A stretch of DNA of 64,000 bases from positions 1,736,001-1,800,000 of the forward strand of contig OZ243044.1 in assembly GCA_965212135.1 (NCBI GenBank), read 5' to 3'. A program made the translations under genes and the position numbers. Below the pieces are notes generated by a model. The model searched no databases, had not been told where the DNA came from, and saw nothing but the letters and a program-made list of their open reading frames with translations. How positions within the stretch are numbered: position 1 is the first letter of the stretch; each line of letters opens with the position of its first letter. The DNA comes from Bin75 sp965212135 (GTDB lineage Bacteria; Nitrospirota; Nitrospiria; Nitrospirales; UBA8639). This document shows positions 1 to 8,375 of the stretch, piece by piece.

Positions 1-1458
1 GATGGCCCGGGCAATGGCAAGCCGTTGGCGTTGCCCCCCTGAAAGATTGACGCCCTTTTCGCCGACCAGCGTGGCGTATCCATCGGGCAGAGCCGTGATA
101 AAGTCATGGGCATTGGCGGCCCGACTCGCCGTCATCACGTCGTGTGCCGACGCGTCTTTTCGTCCATAGCGAATATTTTCCATGATCGTGTCCCCGAACA
201 GGATGGTCTCCTGGGGCACGAGGGCCATGTGTTGGTACAGGCTGGCCAATTGCACGTGGCGGAGGTCCCGGTTGTCAATCGTGACCGACCCTTCGACGGG
301 ATCATAAAACCGGTGCAGGAGATTCGCGATGGTGCTTTTCCCCGAACCGGTGGGCCCCACAATCGCCGCCGTTTCGCCCGGCTGCACGTCAAAGGAGAGA
401 TTGGCGAGGACCGGATGACGCGGGTCATAGGCAAAACTCACGCGCGAGAACGTGATATGGCCCCGCATGTCGCGTAACGCGAACGCGTGCGGGGCGTCCG
501 TGACTTCGGGGGCGGTGTCGAGCAATTCAAAGACGCGTTGCAGGGCGCCCTGCCCCTCCTTCATTTGAGAAAAGATGCGCGCGGCCGATCCAAACGGGCC
601 GATTAAAATCCCCGCAAACAGCACGAAGGCCAGGAGATCTCCCGGCGTCATGGCCCCTTCAATCACTTGCGTGCCGCCGTACCACAGGACAATCCCCGCC
701 ATGGTCAACGTCAACAGGGTGATGGTGGGGATAAACACGGAGAGGATGCCGGCGCGGCGCAGCGTTTCGGCCACCAATCCCTGTAACACCGTGCCGAATC
801 GCCCTTCCTCCCGGGTCGTCTGGACAAAGGACTTCACCACTCGAATTCCCGAAATCACTTCTTCGATCAGCGTGGAGAGAGAGGCGGTGTGATCCTGTAT
901 CTGCGTGGACAGGGTTTGCAATCGTTTCCCGAATAACCGGGCCACGAGGACCAGGATGGGAAGCAGTAAGACAATCAGCAGGCACAGTTTCCAGTTCATG
1001 AATAGCAAAAACGCGATTCCGCCGATCAGCGTGACCACCTGCTTGGCCGAGTCAATGGGAGTTTCAGTCGCGAGTTTTTGAATAATGCCCACGTCATTCA
1101 TGAGCCGTGAAAGAATTTCTCCCGTTCGCCGTTTCGCAAAAAAATTCAGGGACAGCGTTTGCACGTGACGAAACAGATGCGTGCGAAAATCGGCGATGAC
1201 CTGTTGCGAGAGACGGGTGGTCAGGTAGCTCTGGCCCATGGACAGGATGCTTTGGATGAGGGCGAGCGCCAGAAATATCGCAATGGTTTGAGTCAGCAGT
1301 GCGGCCTGGCGCTGCACCGCGACGAGGTCCCACAACGTGCCGGCCAGTTTCAGCAAGATCAGATTGAGGGCCGCCACGCCCATGATCAGGACGCCGGCGA
1401 GGGCCATGTGGGCAAGATAGGGACGCAGAAAAGGGAACAGGCGGGACAAGTGATTCAT
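1..1458 (-). CDS. ABC transporter, fused permease/ATPase (MsbA-like), 3' part outside window
   Basis: This is a half-size ABC exporter with an N-terminal membrane domain and a C-terminal nucleotide-binding domain, expected to work as an inner-membrane homodimer moving lipids, drugs or peptides outward. The ATG at 1458 begins MNHLSRLFPFLRPYLAHM. About six hydrophobic stretches fill residues 15-320. Walker A is GPTGSGKST, the Q-loop lies in LVPQETILFG, and the signature is NLSGGQRQRLAIARAI, which runs into the window edge. Walker B and the H-loop are therefore not visible. 486 codons are seen, against about 580 for the family. The substrate cannot be told from this sequence; MsbA-like lipid flipping is only the nearest family guess. 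Confidence 0.9.
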   Translation of the reverse strand, partial: MNHLSRLFPFLRPYLAHMALAGVLIMGVAALNLILLKLAGTLWDLVAVQRQAALLTQTIAIFLALALIQSILSMGQSYLTTRLSQQVIADFRTHLFRHVQTLSLNFFAKRRTGEILSRLMNDVGIIQKLATETPIDSAKQVVTLIGGIAFLLFMNWKLCLLIVLLLPILVLVARLFGKRLQTLSTQIQDHTASLSTLIEEVISGIRVVKSFVQTTREEGRFGTVLQGLVAETLRRAGILSVFIPTITLLTLTMAGIVLWYGGTQVIEGAMTPGDLLAFVLFAGILIGPFGSAARIFSQMKEGQGALQRVFELLDTAPEVTDAPHAFALRDMRGHITFSRVSFAYDPRHPVLANLSFDVQPGETAAIVGPTGSGKSTIANLLHRFYDPVEGSVTIDNRDLRHVQLASLYQHMALVPQETILFGDTIMENIRYGRKDASAHDVMTASRAANAHDFITALPDGYATLVGEKGVNLSGGQRQRLAIARAI

Positions 1459-1582
1459 GACAAGAAGCAGTCTCCGGGCGTCGGTCGGACGAACGGAGAA
1501 ACCGGCTGGAACACGGAGGCCGTGGGCCGGCGCGGGGCCCGCAACCGGCCGCGAAAAGGGAGGGCTATGTCAATGGTGAACT

Positions 1583-1678
1583 TCAGTTCCGCCGACGGGC
1601 AAATTTCATGCGTCTCCGAAGCTTTTTATGCTTATGCTTCCGCATTTTTTTGCGTCGTTTTTTGACCACACTCGCCAT
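1583..1678 (-). CDS. AURKAIP1/COX24-domain micro-protein (mS38/bS22-like ribosomal peptide)
   Basis: A 31-codon gene encodes an extremely basic peptide starting MASVVKKRRKKMRKHKHKK and ending in an arginine-rich tail. The pattern SVVKKRRKKMxKHKxKKxxRR is the AURKAIP1/COX24 motif, found in mitochondrial ribosomal protein mS38 and in short bacterial proteins of 30-40 residues. The start is supported by AGGAG five bases upstream of the ATG at 1678. By family it is expected to bind rRNA in the small subunit. It stands alone behind the start of the ABC exporter and would be missed by length-filtered gene calling. Confidence 0.85.
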   Translation of the reverse strand: MASVVKKRRKKMRKHKHKKLRRRMKFARRRN

Positions 1679-1904
1679 TCAAACTCCTTTGCTTCCTCGG
1701 AAGGAAGAGGGACTGGCCGCTCACCGGGGTTTCCTTGACGGCCAAGAGACGCATGACCGAAGCAGATGCGCGGGTGTTCCAGTTACCACAGCTCTCCGGG
1801 ATGTGTCAAGAAAACCGGGTACTCGCCGCATGGCCCGCTCTATGAACGATTGACATGCCGGGGGCTGCGCCGGCGCTTCTGTCTCGCCTCACGTTGAGCC
1901 GCTT

Positions 1905-1933
1905 TTGTGATTTTATCACGCCGTCGCTATAAT
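1905..1933 (+). promoter_or_regulatory. Sigma70-type promoter, probably giving a leaderless mRNA
   Basis: TTGTGA at 1905-1910 is followed after exactly 17 bases by a perfect TATAAT at 1928-1933. Only six bases separate the -10 box from the ATG at 1940. Transcription would therefore begin at or next to the start codon, and no Shine-Dalgarno is present. This fits a leaderless message for the lipoprotein gene. Confidence 0.6.
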
Positions 1934-1939
1934 GGGCTT

Positions 1940-2437
1940 ATGCGTCAATCCCACCAGGTTCTTCGTTCTTCTTTGCGTTGGGTACTGTGCGTGGGCCTGC
2001 TTCTGTACGCGGCGGGGTGTGGGTCCGATGGTCTCAAGTATCCGGACGACCACGTGCGGTTTGAACGCATTGTGGAGGCGGTGGAAGCCTTGCGCTCGGC
2101 GTATGAACAGCAAGACCTCAAGGCTCTCCAGGCGCTGCGGTTGCCGGTCAAAAACCTGGACCGGTTTGAACGCGACGCGCAAAAGGACTTTTCCGCGTTT
2201 GCGACGATTGCCCTGGCCCTGACGATTGAGCGGATGTACATTCGCGGGGAACGGGCGACGGTCAATGTTCGATGGGAGGGCGAATGGCAACGAGCGCCCG
2301 AGGACACGTTGGTGACGGATCGTGGCCATGGGGTGCTTGTGTGGAGCGGCCGGCAGGTTGTTCTGCTGGCGACGGTGGAAGGGAATCTGCCGTTTGGGGT
2401 CGCCGACCGCTACGCCGCGTCTTCGCCGGAGCGTTGA
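1940..2437 (+). CDS. Predicted lipoprotein, unknown function
   Basis: A 165-residue exported protein. The N-terminus has arginines, a hydrophobic stretch and a lipobox LYAAGC with Cys at about residue 27, so it should be cut by signal peptidase II and lipid-anchored. The mature part has a helical segment (RIVEAVEALRSAYEQQD) and a C-terminal beta-like region, which resembles a small NTF2-like or SH3-like fold only loosely. I do not recognise a named family. An upstream in-frame start at 1907 exists, but the promoter at 1905-1933 and the signal peptide favour 1940. It precedes nadB on the same strand by about 140 bp. Confidence 0.75.
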   Translation: MRQSHQVLRSSLRWVLCVGLLLYAAGCGSDGLKYPDDHVRFERIVEAVEALRSAYEQQDLKALQALRLPVKNLDRFERDAQKDFSAFATIALALTIERMYIRGERATVNVRWEGEWQRAPEDTLVTDRGHGVLVWSGRQVVLLATVEGNLPFGVADRYAASSPER

Positions 2438-2577
2438 GCCGTGGCGCCGCGTCGCACGTTGAACGTCTTGTGTTGAACGTGTGCCGCCTGCCGCTCCCGC
2501 GGCGTTTGCGCGTGCCGCCGTCTTCAGTCATTGCGAACCTGCCCGTGCCGGGCGCATCAGGGAGACCACCGACTGTT

Positions 2578-4206
2578 ATGCCCATAAAAAAACCTGCGAC
2601 GACGTATCGCTGGGGGCCCGACGTTGATTTTCTCGTCATCGGAAGCGGGATTGCGGGGTTGCGCGCGGCGATTGAGCTGTGCCGCCACGGGCGAGTCTTG
2701 ATTGTGACCAAAGGCAGTCGTTTCCAAAGCAACTCCATGTACGCGCAGGGCGGCGTCGCCGTCGCCCTGAACGCCGAAGATGACGTGAACCTGCATTTCT
2801 CCGATACGATTCGGGCCGGGCATCAACTCGGCAGGGAAGACGCGGCGCGAGTCCTGGTGGAGGAAGGGCCGACTCGCATTCAGGAATTGATTGCCTGGGG
2901 CACGGAATTTGACAAGGTCGGCGGGCAATTTGCCTTTGCCAAAGAAGGCGCGCACAGCCGAAGCCGGGTGTTGCGGGCTCATGGCGACGCGACGGGTCAT
3001 GAAATGACTCGCGTGTTGCTTGAACGCGCCAGACAGCAGCCGAACATTCAATGGTTTGACCGGCATTTTACCAAGGACCTGTTGGTCGCGGACGGGCGGT
3101 GTGCGGGTGCGGTTGTGGTGAATGAAACCACGCGGGCCGTGCAACTGCTTCCGGCGGCCGGCGTGCTGCTGACGACCGGCGGAGCGGGGCAAATTTACGC
3201 AAGAACCACCAATACGGACAATGCGACGGGTGACGGCATGGCGATGGCGTACCGGGCGGGGGCCATCCTGGAAGATATGGAATTTGTGCAATTTCATCCC
3301 ACGGCGTTGTATCTCCCTTCAAGTCCCCCCTGCCTGTTGTCAGAAGCCATGCGCGGTGAAGGAGGGATGCTCCGCAATCGCAAGGGTGAGCTGTTTATGT
3401 CACGGTATCATCCCGCGGCTGAACTGGCCCCGCGCGATATCGTCGCGCGGGCGATTTGGTCGGAAATGGCCGCAACGCGGTCGCGCCACGTGTATTTGGA
3501 CATCACGCATTTGGGAACAGGCTTCATCAAAAAACGGTTTCCCACGATTTACCGGACCTGCCTGCGTTTTGACATTGATATCACCGAGGAATGGATTCCG
3601 GTTTCTCCAAGCGCCCATTATTTTATGGGAGGCATTAAGGCCGGGATTGACGGCGAGACCACGTTGCCCGGCCTGTTTGCCGCCGGGGAAGCCGCCTGCA
3701 ACGGGGTCCATGGGGCGAATCGGTTGGCCAGCAATTCCTTGTTGGAAGGGCTGGTCTTTGGATACCGTGCGGCCCGGTCGGTGGTGGCTCTGGCCGGCGG
3801 GACCGGGCGGACTCGTCTGAACAGTCCGGTCCCGCGTGGCGGCCCGGAACCGGTCGGGGCGTTGGATGACGGCGAAAAACTGCGAAATTCCTTACGGCGG
3901 CTGATGTGGGGCAAGGTCGGATTAATCAGGACCGGCGATTCCCTGGTGCAGGCGCTTGCCCAGCTCTCTCGCTGGGACCGGCAGATGCAGGATTCTCTGC
4001 GCACGCGCTCCGACATTGAAGTCAAAAACATGGTTCAGGTCGCGCGGTGCATCACCGAAGCCGCCTTGTGGAGAGAAAACAGCCTGGGCGCCCATTACCG
4101 GGAAGATTTTCCCGGTTGCAAGGGGTCGGCGTGGAAAACGCACAGTCAAGTGTGGCAACCGGCGCCGACCGATGCGTCGCCGGATACCCGCCGTCAAGCC
4201 GGATAA
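2578..4206 (+). CDS. nadB: L-aspartate oxidase NadB
   Basis: A flavoprotein that oxidises L-aspartate to iminoaspartate, the first step of de novo NAD synthesis; NadA then makes quinolinate. The protein has 542 residues, normal for the family. The FAD dinucleotide-binding motif GSGIAGLRAAIEL is near residue 22. It is followed by MYAQGGVAVAL, the active-site region HSRSRVLRAHGDATG, EFVQFHPTALY, RGEGGMLRN, and the flavin-contacting FAAGEAACNGVHGANRLASN. The C-terminal helical domain is complete. The open frame extends upstream to 2272 over the lipoprotein gene, but homology begins at MPIKKPATTYRWGPDVDFLV, so 2578 is chosen. nadA and nadC are not in the window. Confidence 0.95.
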   Translation: MPIKKPATTYRWGPDVDFLVIGSGIAGLRAAIELCRHGRVLIVTKGSRFQSNSMYAQGGVAVALNAEDDVNLHFSDTIRAGHQLGREDAARVLVEEGPTRIQELIAWGTEFDKVGGQFAFAKEGAHSRSRVLRAHGDATGHEMTRVLLERARQQPNIQWFDRHFTKDLLVADGRCAGAVVVNETTRAVQLLPAAGVLLTTGGAGQIYARTTNTDNATGDGMAMAYRAGAILEDMEFVQFHPTALYLPSSPPCLLSEAMRGEGGMLRNRKGELFMSRYHPAAELAPRDIVARAIWSEMAATRSRHVYLDITHLGTGFIKKRFPTIYRTCLRFDIDITEEWIPVSPSAHYFMGGIKAGIDGETTLPGLFAAGEAACNGVHGANRLASNSLLEGLVFGYRAARSVVALAGGTGRTRLNSPVPRGGPEPVGALDDGEKLRNSLRRLMWGKVGLIRTGDSLVQALAQLSRWDRQMQDSLRTRSDIEVKNMVQVARCITEAALWRENSLGAHYREDFPGCKGSAWKTHSQVWQPAPTDASPDTRRQAG

Positions 4207-4266
4207 CCCTCCGCATTGTTCAGGTTATAGAAGCCGTTCCCCAACAGTTATTAGGAGGCTCAAACG

Positions 4267-4428
4267 ATGCAGAAAAAACCACTGACTGAAGGTACGATGC
4301 GTCACATGGTCAAAGGGCTGGTTACCCATGGAGACAAACCGGGTGCCCCGCCTCCGGCCCCGCAACCTTCCGAGAAGCCAACCACACATGAGACGCAGCA
4401 AAAACGGGCAGATTCGTCCGCTGAATGA
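4267..4428 (+). CDS. Small hypothetical protein (53 aa), proline-rich C-terminus
   Basis: A 53-codon gene with a strong AGGAGG at 4253-4258, eight bases before the ATG. It encodes MQKKPLTEGTMRHMVKGLV, a short basic helix, followed by a Pro/Ala/Glu-rich tail that is probably disordered. No signal peptide or membrane helix is present. It lies 60 bp after nadB on the same strand and could be cotranscribed. The function is unknown; the ribosome-binding site and clean start are the main evidence that it is real. Confidence 0.6.
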   Translation: MQKKPLTEGTMRHMVKGLVTHGDKPGAPPPAPQPSEKPTTHETQQKRADSSAE

Positions 4429-4483
4429 GTTGTCGTGTCGGATTTGCCATAGGCTGTTTTCTTCTCAATCTTCCTCTCCCTGA

Positions 4484-5329
4484 TTATCGCTGTTCGCGTA
4501 CCATTCGGTCGTACCGGTCTTGCAGGGTTGCGACCAGCGGCGGCGGGTTCGGCAAGGGTCGTCCTTCAATGGTTTCGACCGGGAGAATGCCGATTCCGCT
4601 GCCGGTCAAAAAACATTCATCGGCGTCGTACAGGACGTCGGGGCGGTAGCGGTCTTCCTGTACCTGAAGGCCGATGGCGGGGGCGATTTCAAGGATGACC
4701 TCTCGCGTGACGCCGGGCAGGACGCCGCAGGCCAGCGACGGGGTGTGCAGCGTGTGCTGCTTGAGAAAAAAGATGTTGCTCATGGCACATTCGGCAAGAT
4801 ACCCGTCAAGGGTCAACAGCAGCCCTTCAAAGGCGCCCCGCGAGGCCGCTTCCTGTCTGGCTGACAGACTGTTCAAATAATTCAGGGTTTTGGCGTGCGT
4901 GGGAGACGACAGGGGAGACGGCTTGCGAATCGTGGTGATGATGATCGGGACGCCGTTGTGCCGCTGGTGTGCCGTGAGGTGAGGGAGGGGTCTCGGCGCC
5001 AGCGCCAGCGTCGGGTCGGCGCATGAGTCTGATCCCGCGACGTCGCGGCCTCGGGACAGCGTCAGGCGAATTACGGCCTGGCCCAGATGATTGGCGTCAA
5101 TGACTGTCTGAAAGACGTCCGCCCAGCTTGTCGCCGGTGCGGGCAGCTCAAGATGAATCGCCTCGCAGGACCGGGCAAGCCGTGCGAGATGACGGTCAAG
5201 CCACACCGGGCGTCCGTCATGGATGCGGACGGTTTCAAAGACGCCGTCGCCGTACAAAAATCCCCGATCAAGGACGGAGACCCGTGCCTGGGCTTCGTCC
5301 ACCATCCGGCCATTGAGATAAATCCACAT
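4484..5329 (-). CDS. pabC: Class IV aminotransferase, probable aminodeoxychorismate lyase
   Basis: A PLP enzyme of the branched-chain aminotransferase/D-alanine aminotransferase/PabC superfamily, 281 residues. The N-terminus MWIYLNGRMVDEAQARVSV and VLDRGFLYGDGVFETVR are typical. The PLP lysine lies in THAKTLNYLNS, and AECAMSNIFF and GVLPGVTREVIL are the conserved C-terminal motifs. It lies 21 bp downstream of pabB in the same direction, so the likely reaction is 4-amino-4-deoxychorismate to p-aminobenzoate plus pyruvate for folate synthesis. Sequence alone does not exclude a D-amino acid or branched-chain aminotransferase; the neighbour gives the call. Confidence 0.85.
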   Translation of the reverse strand: MWIYLNGRMVDEAQARVSVLDRGFLYGDGVFETVRIHDGRPVWLDRHLARLARSCEAIHLELPAPATSWADVFQTVIDANHLGQAVIRLTLSRGRDVAGSDSCADPTLALAPRPLPHLTAHQRHNGVPIIITTIRKPSPLSSPTHAKTLNYLNSLSARQEAASRGAFEGLLLTLDGYLAECAMSNIFFLKQHTLHTPSLACGVLPGVTREVILEIAPAIGLQVQEDRYRPDVLYDADECFLTGSGIGILPVETIEGRPLPNPPPLVATLQDRYDRMVREQR

Positions 5330-5350
5330 GACAGCAGGGCGCCAACGCGG

Positions 5351-6853
5351 CTATCGCAACGCGTCAAACAGGGCCTGGGCTTTATAGAGCGTTTCCTGGT
5401 ACTCGCGATGGGGCCGGGAGTCCGCGACGATTCCGGCGCCGACCTGGAGGTAGGCGCGTTGCCGGGTCAACACCATGGTGCGAATCAGAATATTGAAGTC
5501 CAGCGCGCCGGTCCAGCTCACGTACCCCAGGGATCCGGTATAAGGCCCGCGCCGCACGGGTTCCAGTTCTTCAATGATCTCCATGCAGCGGATTTTGGGG
5601 GCGCCGGTGATGGTGCCTCCGGGAAACACGGACCGCAGGAGGTCGAGAGGGGTCCAGGAAGGGGGCAACGTGCCCCTGACTTCGGAGACCAGGTGCGCCA
5701 CGTGAGAATACCGTTCAATCGTCATGAACTCCTCAACGTGAACCGACCCGTATTTGCAGACCCGGCCCAGGTCGTTGCGGGCTAAATCAACCAGCATGAC
5801 GTGTTCCGCCCGTTCTTTCTCGTCTATCCGAAGGCTGTCCGTCAAGGCGTGATCTTCAACGGTTGTGCGGCCTCGCGGGCGGGTGCCGGCGATGGGGCGC
5901 ATGGTCACCATGTTGCCGGTGACCTGAACGAGTCGTTCCGGAGACGATGAGACCAACGCCAGATTGCCGGTCACGAATAACCCTGAAAAAGGCGAGGGAT
6001 TCACGATGCGCAGACGGTCGTACAGGTTTCGTCCGGCGGCGTGAAGCGAATGGTCCTCTGCCGGATTGAAGCCGATGGAAAATCGTTGCGCAAGATTGGC
6101 TTGATAAATGTCGCCGGCGCGAATGAACGCCTGGCACCGCCGGACTTGTTCCACGTACTCCTGTTCGGAATGTGTGGACTGAATCGTGTGCGGATTGATC
6201 GGAGACCCCGCCAGTCTCGTTGTCGCACACGGAGCGCACACGGCGTGTTCCAGTTCAGCCATGCGAGCGGCTCCTTCGCGCCGCAAGGCATCATGGGATT
6301 CCGAGAGTAGCCGGTCGGGCGACGGGGTAAAAATCATATGCAGCGATTGCGTGTGGTGATCAATGGCGACGAGCAGATCAAAGAACAGAAACTCCAGATC
6401 GGGCAAGGGGAGATCCTGGACGGCCAGAGAGGGCAGTGGTGCATGGTGTCGAACCGCATCGTAACTCATGTACCCGACGGCTCCGCCGATAAACGGGGGC
6501 TGGAAAGCGGAACGAGGAGCAAGGGACGGGGCCAGACGTTGCAAGAGTGCGGGAAGCGGATCCCCCCGGTGTCGCGTGGTTCCTTGTGCGGTTTCAAGGG
6601 TGTAGTGCCCCGGCCATCCGGAAAAAATGAGGTACGGGTTTCCGGCCAGGAAGGAATAGCGGGCGACTCCCAGAGGGCCTTTCCCGCTTTCCAGAAGGCA
6701 TGACGGGCGGTGCGGTGCGGCGATCCGTTGATAGACGTCCCAGGGACTCTCTCCTCCGAAAGCCCTGGTGCGGATCAGCGGAAACTCCCCCGTGTCATGG
6801 AGAGCCGGCGAACCTGGCGAAAGAACGGGACGGCCCATGGTCTTAGCACACAT
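5351..6853 (-). CDS. pabB: Aminodeoxychorismate synthase component I
   Basis: A chorismate-binding enzyme that aminates chorismate to 4-amino-4-deoxychorismate for folate, using ammonia from a PabA glutaminase (not in the window). The protein is about 500 residues. The N-terminal half is the anthranilate-synthase-I N-domain (SPWDVYQRIAA, SCLLESGKGPLGVARYSFL). The C-terminal chorismate domain carries RPIAGTRPRG, LVDLARNDLGRV, the PabB-type PGGTITGAPKIRCMEII and the family ending GAGIVADSRPHREYQET. The frame is open to 7042. The start at 6853 (MCAKTMGRP) is chosen because homology begins soon after; 6838 is an alternative, and neither has a clear Shine-Dalgarno. It is followed closely by pabC. 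Confidence 0.9.
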   Translation of the reverse strand: MCAKTMGRPVLSPGSPALHDTGEFPLIRTRAFGGESPWDVYQRIAAPHRPSCLLESGKGPLGVARYSFLAGNPYLIFSGWPGHYTLETAQGTTRHRGDPLPALLQRLAPSLAPRSAFQPPFIGGAVGYMSYDAVRHHAPLPSLAVQDLPLPDLEFLFFDLLVAIDHHTQSLHMIFTPSPDRLLSESHDALRREGAARMAELEHAVCAPCATTRLAGSPINPHTIQSTHSEQEYVEQVRRCQAFIRAGDIYQANLAQRFSIGFNPAEDHSLHAAGRNLYDRLRIVNPSPFSGLFVTGNLALVSSSPERLVQVTGNMVTMRPIAGTRPRGRTTVEDHALTDSLRIDEKERAEHVMLVDLARNDLGRVCKYGSVHVEEFMTIERYSHVAHLVSEVRGTLPPSWTPLDLLRSVFPGGTITGAPKIRCMEIIEELEPVRRGPYTGSLGYVSWTGALDFNILIRTMVLTRQRAYLQVGAGIVADSRPHREYQETLYKAQALFDALR

Positions 6854-7026
6854 AAGGGCGTGTGAGGTGAGGGAATGCCCGTGGCGTTGTCTCACGTCGG
6901 CTGGCTTTTGGCAATGCGCACCCCATGGCTGTTCCCCGCGTCCGCGTATCATACCGGGAGTTGGGCGTGAGAGAAAGTCCCTCCGGAAAAATGCGAGGCC
7001 GACGCCCGTCGTGTCCGGTGCCGTGC

Positions 7027-7056
7027 TTGACAAGAAGATCATCGTTTTGTTTGGAT
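7027..7056 (+). promoter_or_regulatory. Possible promoter of the F0 ATP synthase operon
   Basis: A perfect TTGACA lies at 7027-7032 and a weak -10 (TTGGAT, 7051-7056) follows after 18 bases, just ahead of the first possible atpI start at 7058. The -35 element is convincing and the -10 is poor, so this is tentative. Confidence 0.35.
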
Positions 7057-7057
7057 C

Positions 7058-7315
7058 ATGCGCTGGAATATGAGCGGGAATGCGCCTATGCCTTCGTCAT
7101 CCGATCCATTATATGCCGGGCTGGGACAAGCCGTGCGAATCGGTACGCAGATGCTTGCCAGCCTGATTGTGGGCGGAGGCCTGGGTTGGGGGGCGGACTC
7201 CTACCTGTTTGCGACCGAACCGTGGGGTATGGTCACGGGCCTGATCCTCGGGCTGATTGCCGGTATTCAAAGCGCCTACCGTTATGCCCAGCGTTGGGAT
7301 CAATCGTCGCGTTGA
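7058..7315 (+). CDS. atpI: AtpZ/AtpI-type ATP synthase accessory membrane protein
   Basis: An 85-residue protein with two membrane helices joined by a short loop: IGTQMLASLIVGGGLGWGAD and WGMVTGLILGLIAGIQSAYR. This is the AtpZ/AtpI pattern, in which the second helix has the GxxxGxxxG-type stretch ahead of a YRYAQR-like end. Such proteins help assemble the c-ring or import magnesium for the F0F1 ATP synthase. It is the first gene of the atpB-E-F cluster, 32 bp before atpB. Three in-frame ATG codons (7058, 7070, 7088) compete as the start; none has a strong ribosome-binding site. Confidence 0.8.
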   Translation: MRWNMSGNAPMPSSSDPLYAGLGQAVRIGTQMLASLIVGGGLGWGADSYLFATEPWGMVTGLILGLIAGIQSAYRYAQRWDQSSR

Positions 7316-7347
7316 CAGTTTCTCCATGACACGAAAACGAGGTTCTT

Positions 7348-8073
7348 TTGGAAAATCCCCTGCATCCCTTTGAGTTGCACACGATTGTTCCCTTGTCCCC
7401 GTTCGGCTTTGACGTGTCGCTCAACAAAGCGGTGTTCATGATGTTCCTGGTTGTGGGGCTGGTCTCGCTGTTGATGATCAAGGCGCGCTCGTCGGGTTCT
7501 TTGGTCCCCACGAAACTGCAAAGTCTTGCCGAATTGCTGGTGGAGTTTATTCGGGGAATGATTCACGAGACCATGGGACCGGAAGGAATGCGGTTTTTCC
7601 CTCTGATCGCGAGCCTCTTTTTATTTATTTTATTTTCCAATCTCCTGGGCCTCATTCCCGGAGCCTATACGGTTACCAGTCAGCTTGTGGTGACGGGGGT
7701 CTTTGCTCTGGGTGTCTATCTGCTTAGTCTCGTTGTCGGCCTGCACTTGCACGGGGCGAAGTTTCTGGGGATACTCGTGCCGCCGGGAACGCCCGGCTGG
7801 CTGTTGCCGCTCATGGTTCCCATTGAAATGATCAGTCAATTGGCCCGCCCCGTGTCCTTGGCGGTTCGATTGTTTGCCAATATGACGGCCGGGCACGTCA
7901 TTCTCGGCGTCCTCTTTGGCTTGACGATCAGCGGCGGGTTTTTGATTGGATGGCTTCCGTTTTCCTTTACGGTGGCGTTATACGGCCTGGAAGTGGGGAT
8001 TGCCTTTATTCAGGCCTACATCTTTACCATCTTGACGTGTGTCTATATGGGGGATGCCTTTCATCTCCATTAA
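7348..8073 (+). CDS. atpB: ATP synthase F0 subunit a
   Basis: The stator a-subunit that forms the proton half-channels against the c-ring. 241 residues with five or six membrane helices. The key features are RLFANMTAGHVILGVL, with the essential arginine in the helix facing the c-ring, and the C-terminal GLEVGIAFIQAYIFTILTCVY. The start is a TTG at 7348, supported by GAGG at 7339-7342 and by the typical N-terminus (M)ENPLHPFEL; no ATG precedes this conserved start. It is followed by atpE after 59 bp. Confidence 0.95.
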   Translation: MENPLHPFELHTIVPLSPFGFDVSLNKAVFMMFLVVGLVSLLMIKARSSGSLVPTKLQSLAELLVEFIRGMIHETMGPEGMRFFPLIASLFLFILFSNLLGLIPGAYTVTSQLVVTGVFALGVYLLSLVVGLHLHGAKFLGILVPPGTPGWLLPLMVPIEMISQLARPVSLAVRLFANMTAGHVILGVLFGLTISGGFLIGWLPFSFTVALYGLEVGIAFIQAYIFTILTCVYMGDAFHLH

Positions 8074-8132
8074 CCTGAAGCAACCGTTTCACGTCTTCTT
8101 ATTCACGCTTTCACCAGGGGGAACACAACACC

Positions 8133-8363
8133 ATGGATTCTGCAGCCGCGGCATTATTGGGAATGGGTCTTGCCGCCGCCGGGTTTGCCGGCGCCGGTGT
8201 GGGGATCGGGTATATTTTCGGAAAAATGATTGAGGCCGTGGCCCGTCAACCGGAGGCGGAGGGACGGATCAGCAAGTACATGTGGATCGGCTTTGCGTTG
8301 GTCGAAGCGATTGCCCTGTACGGGCTGGTGATCGCCTTTATCATCATGGGCTTGAGGACGTAG
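8133..8363 (+). CDS. atpE: ATP synthase F0 subunit c
   Basis: The proteolipid that forms the rotor ring; 76 residues as two helices. The first helix is glycine-rich (GAGVGIGYIFGKMIEAVARQP), the polar loop RQPEAEGR follows, and the second helix carries the ion-binding glutamate in FALVEAIALYGLV. The residue after this glutamate is Ala rather than Ser/Thr, and the first helix lacks the sodium-binding glutamine, which fits a proton-coupled enzyme. A purine-rich GGGGGAA lies upstream of the ATG. Confidence 0.95.
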   Translation: MDSAAAALLGMGLAAAGFAGAGVGIGYIFGKMIEAVARQPEAEGRISKYMWIGFALVEAIALYGLVIAFIIMGLRT

Positions 8364-8375
8364 GACGCACCCGCC

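Noticed and set aside
2272..2577. In-frame extension of nadB upstream over the lipoprotein gene.
   Set aside because: The extension has no homology, overlaps a well-supported gene, and the conserved NadB start lies at 2578.
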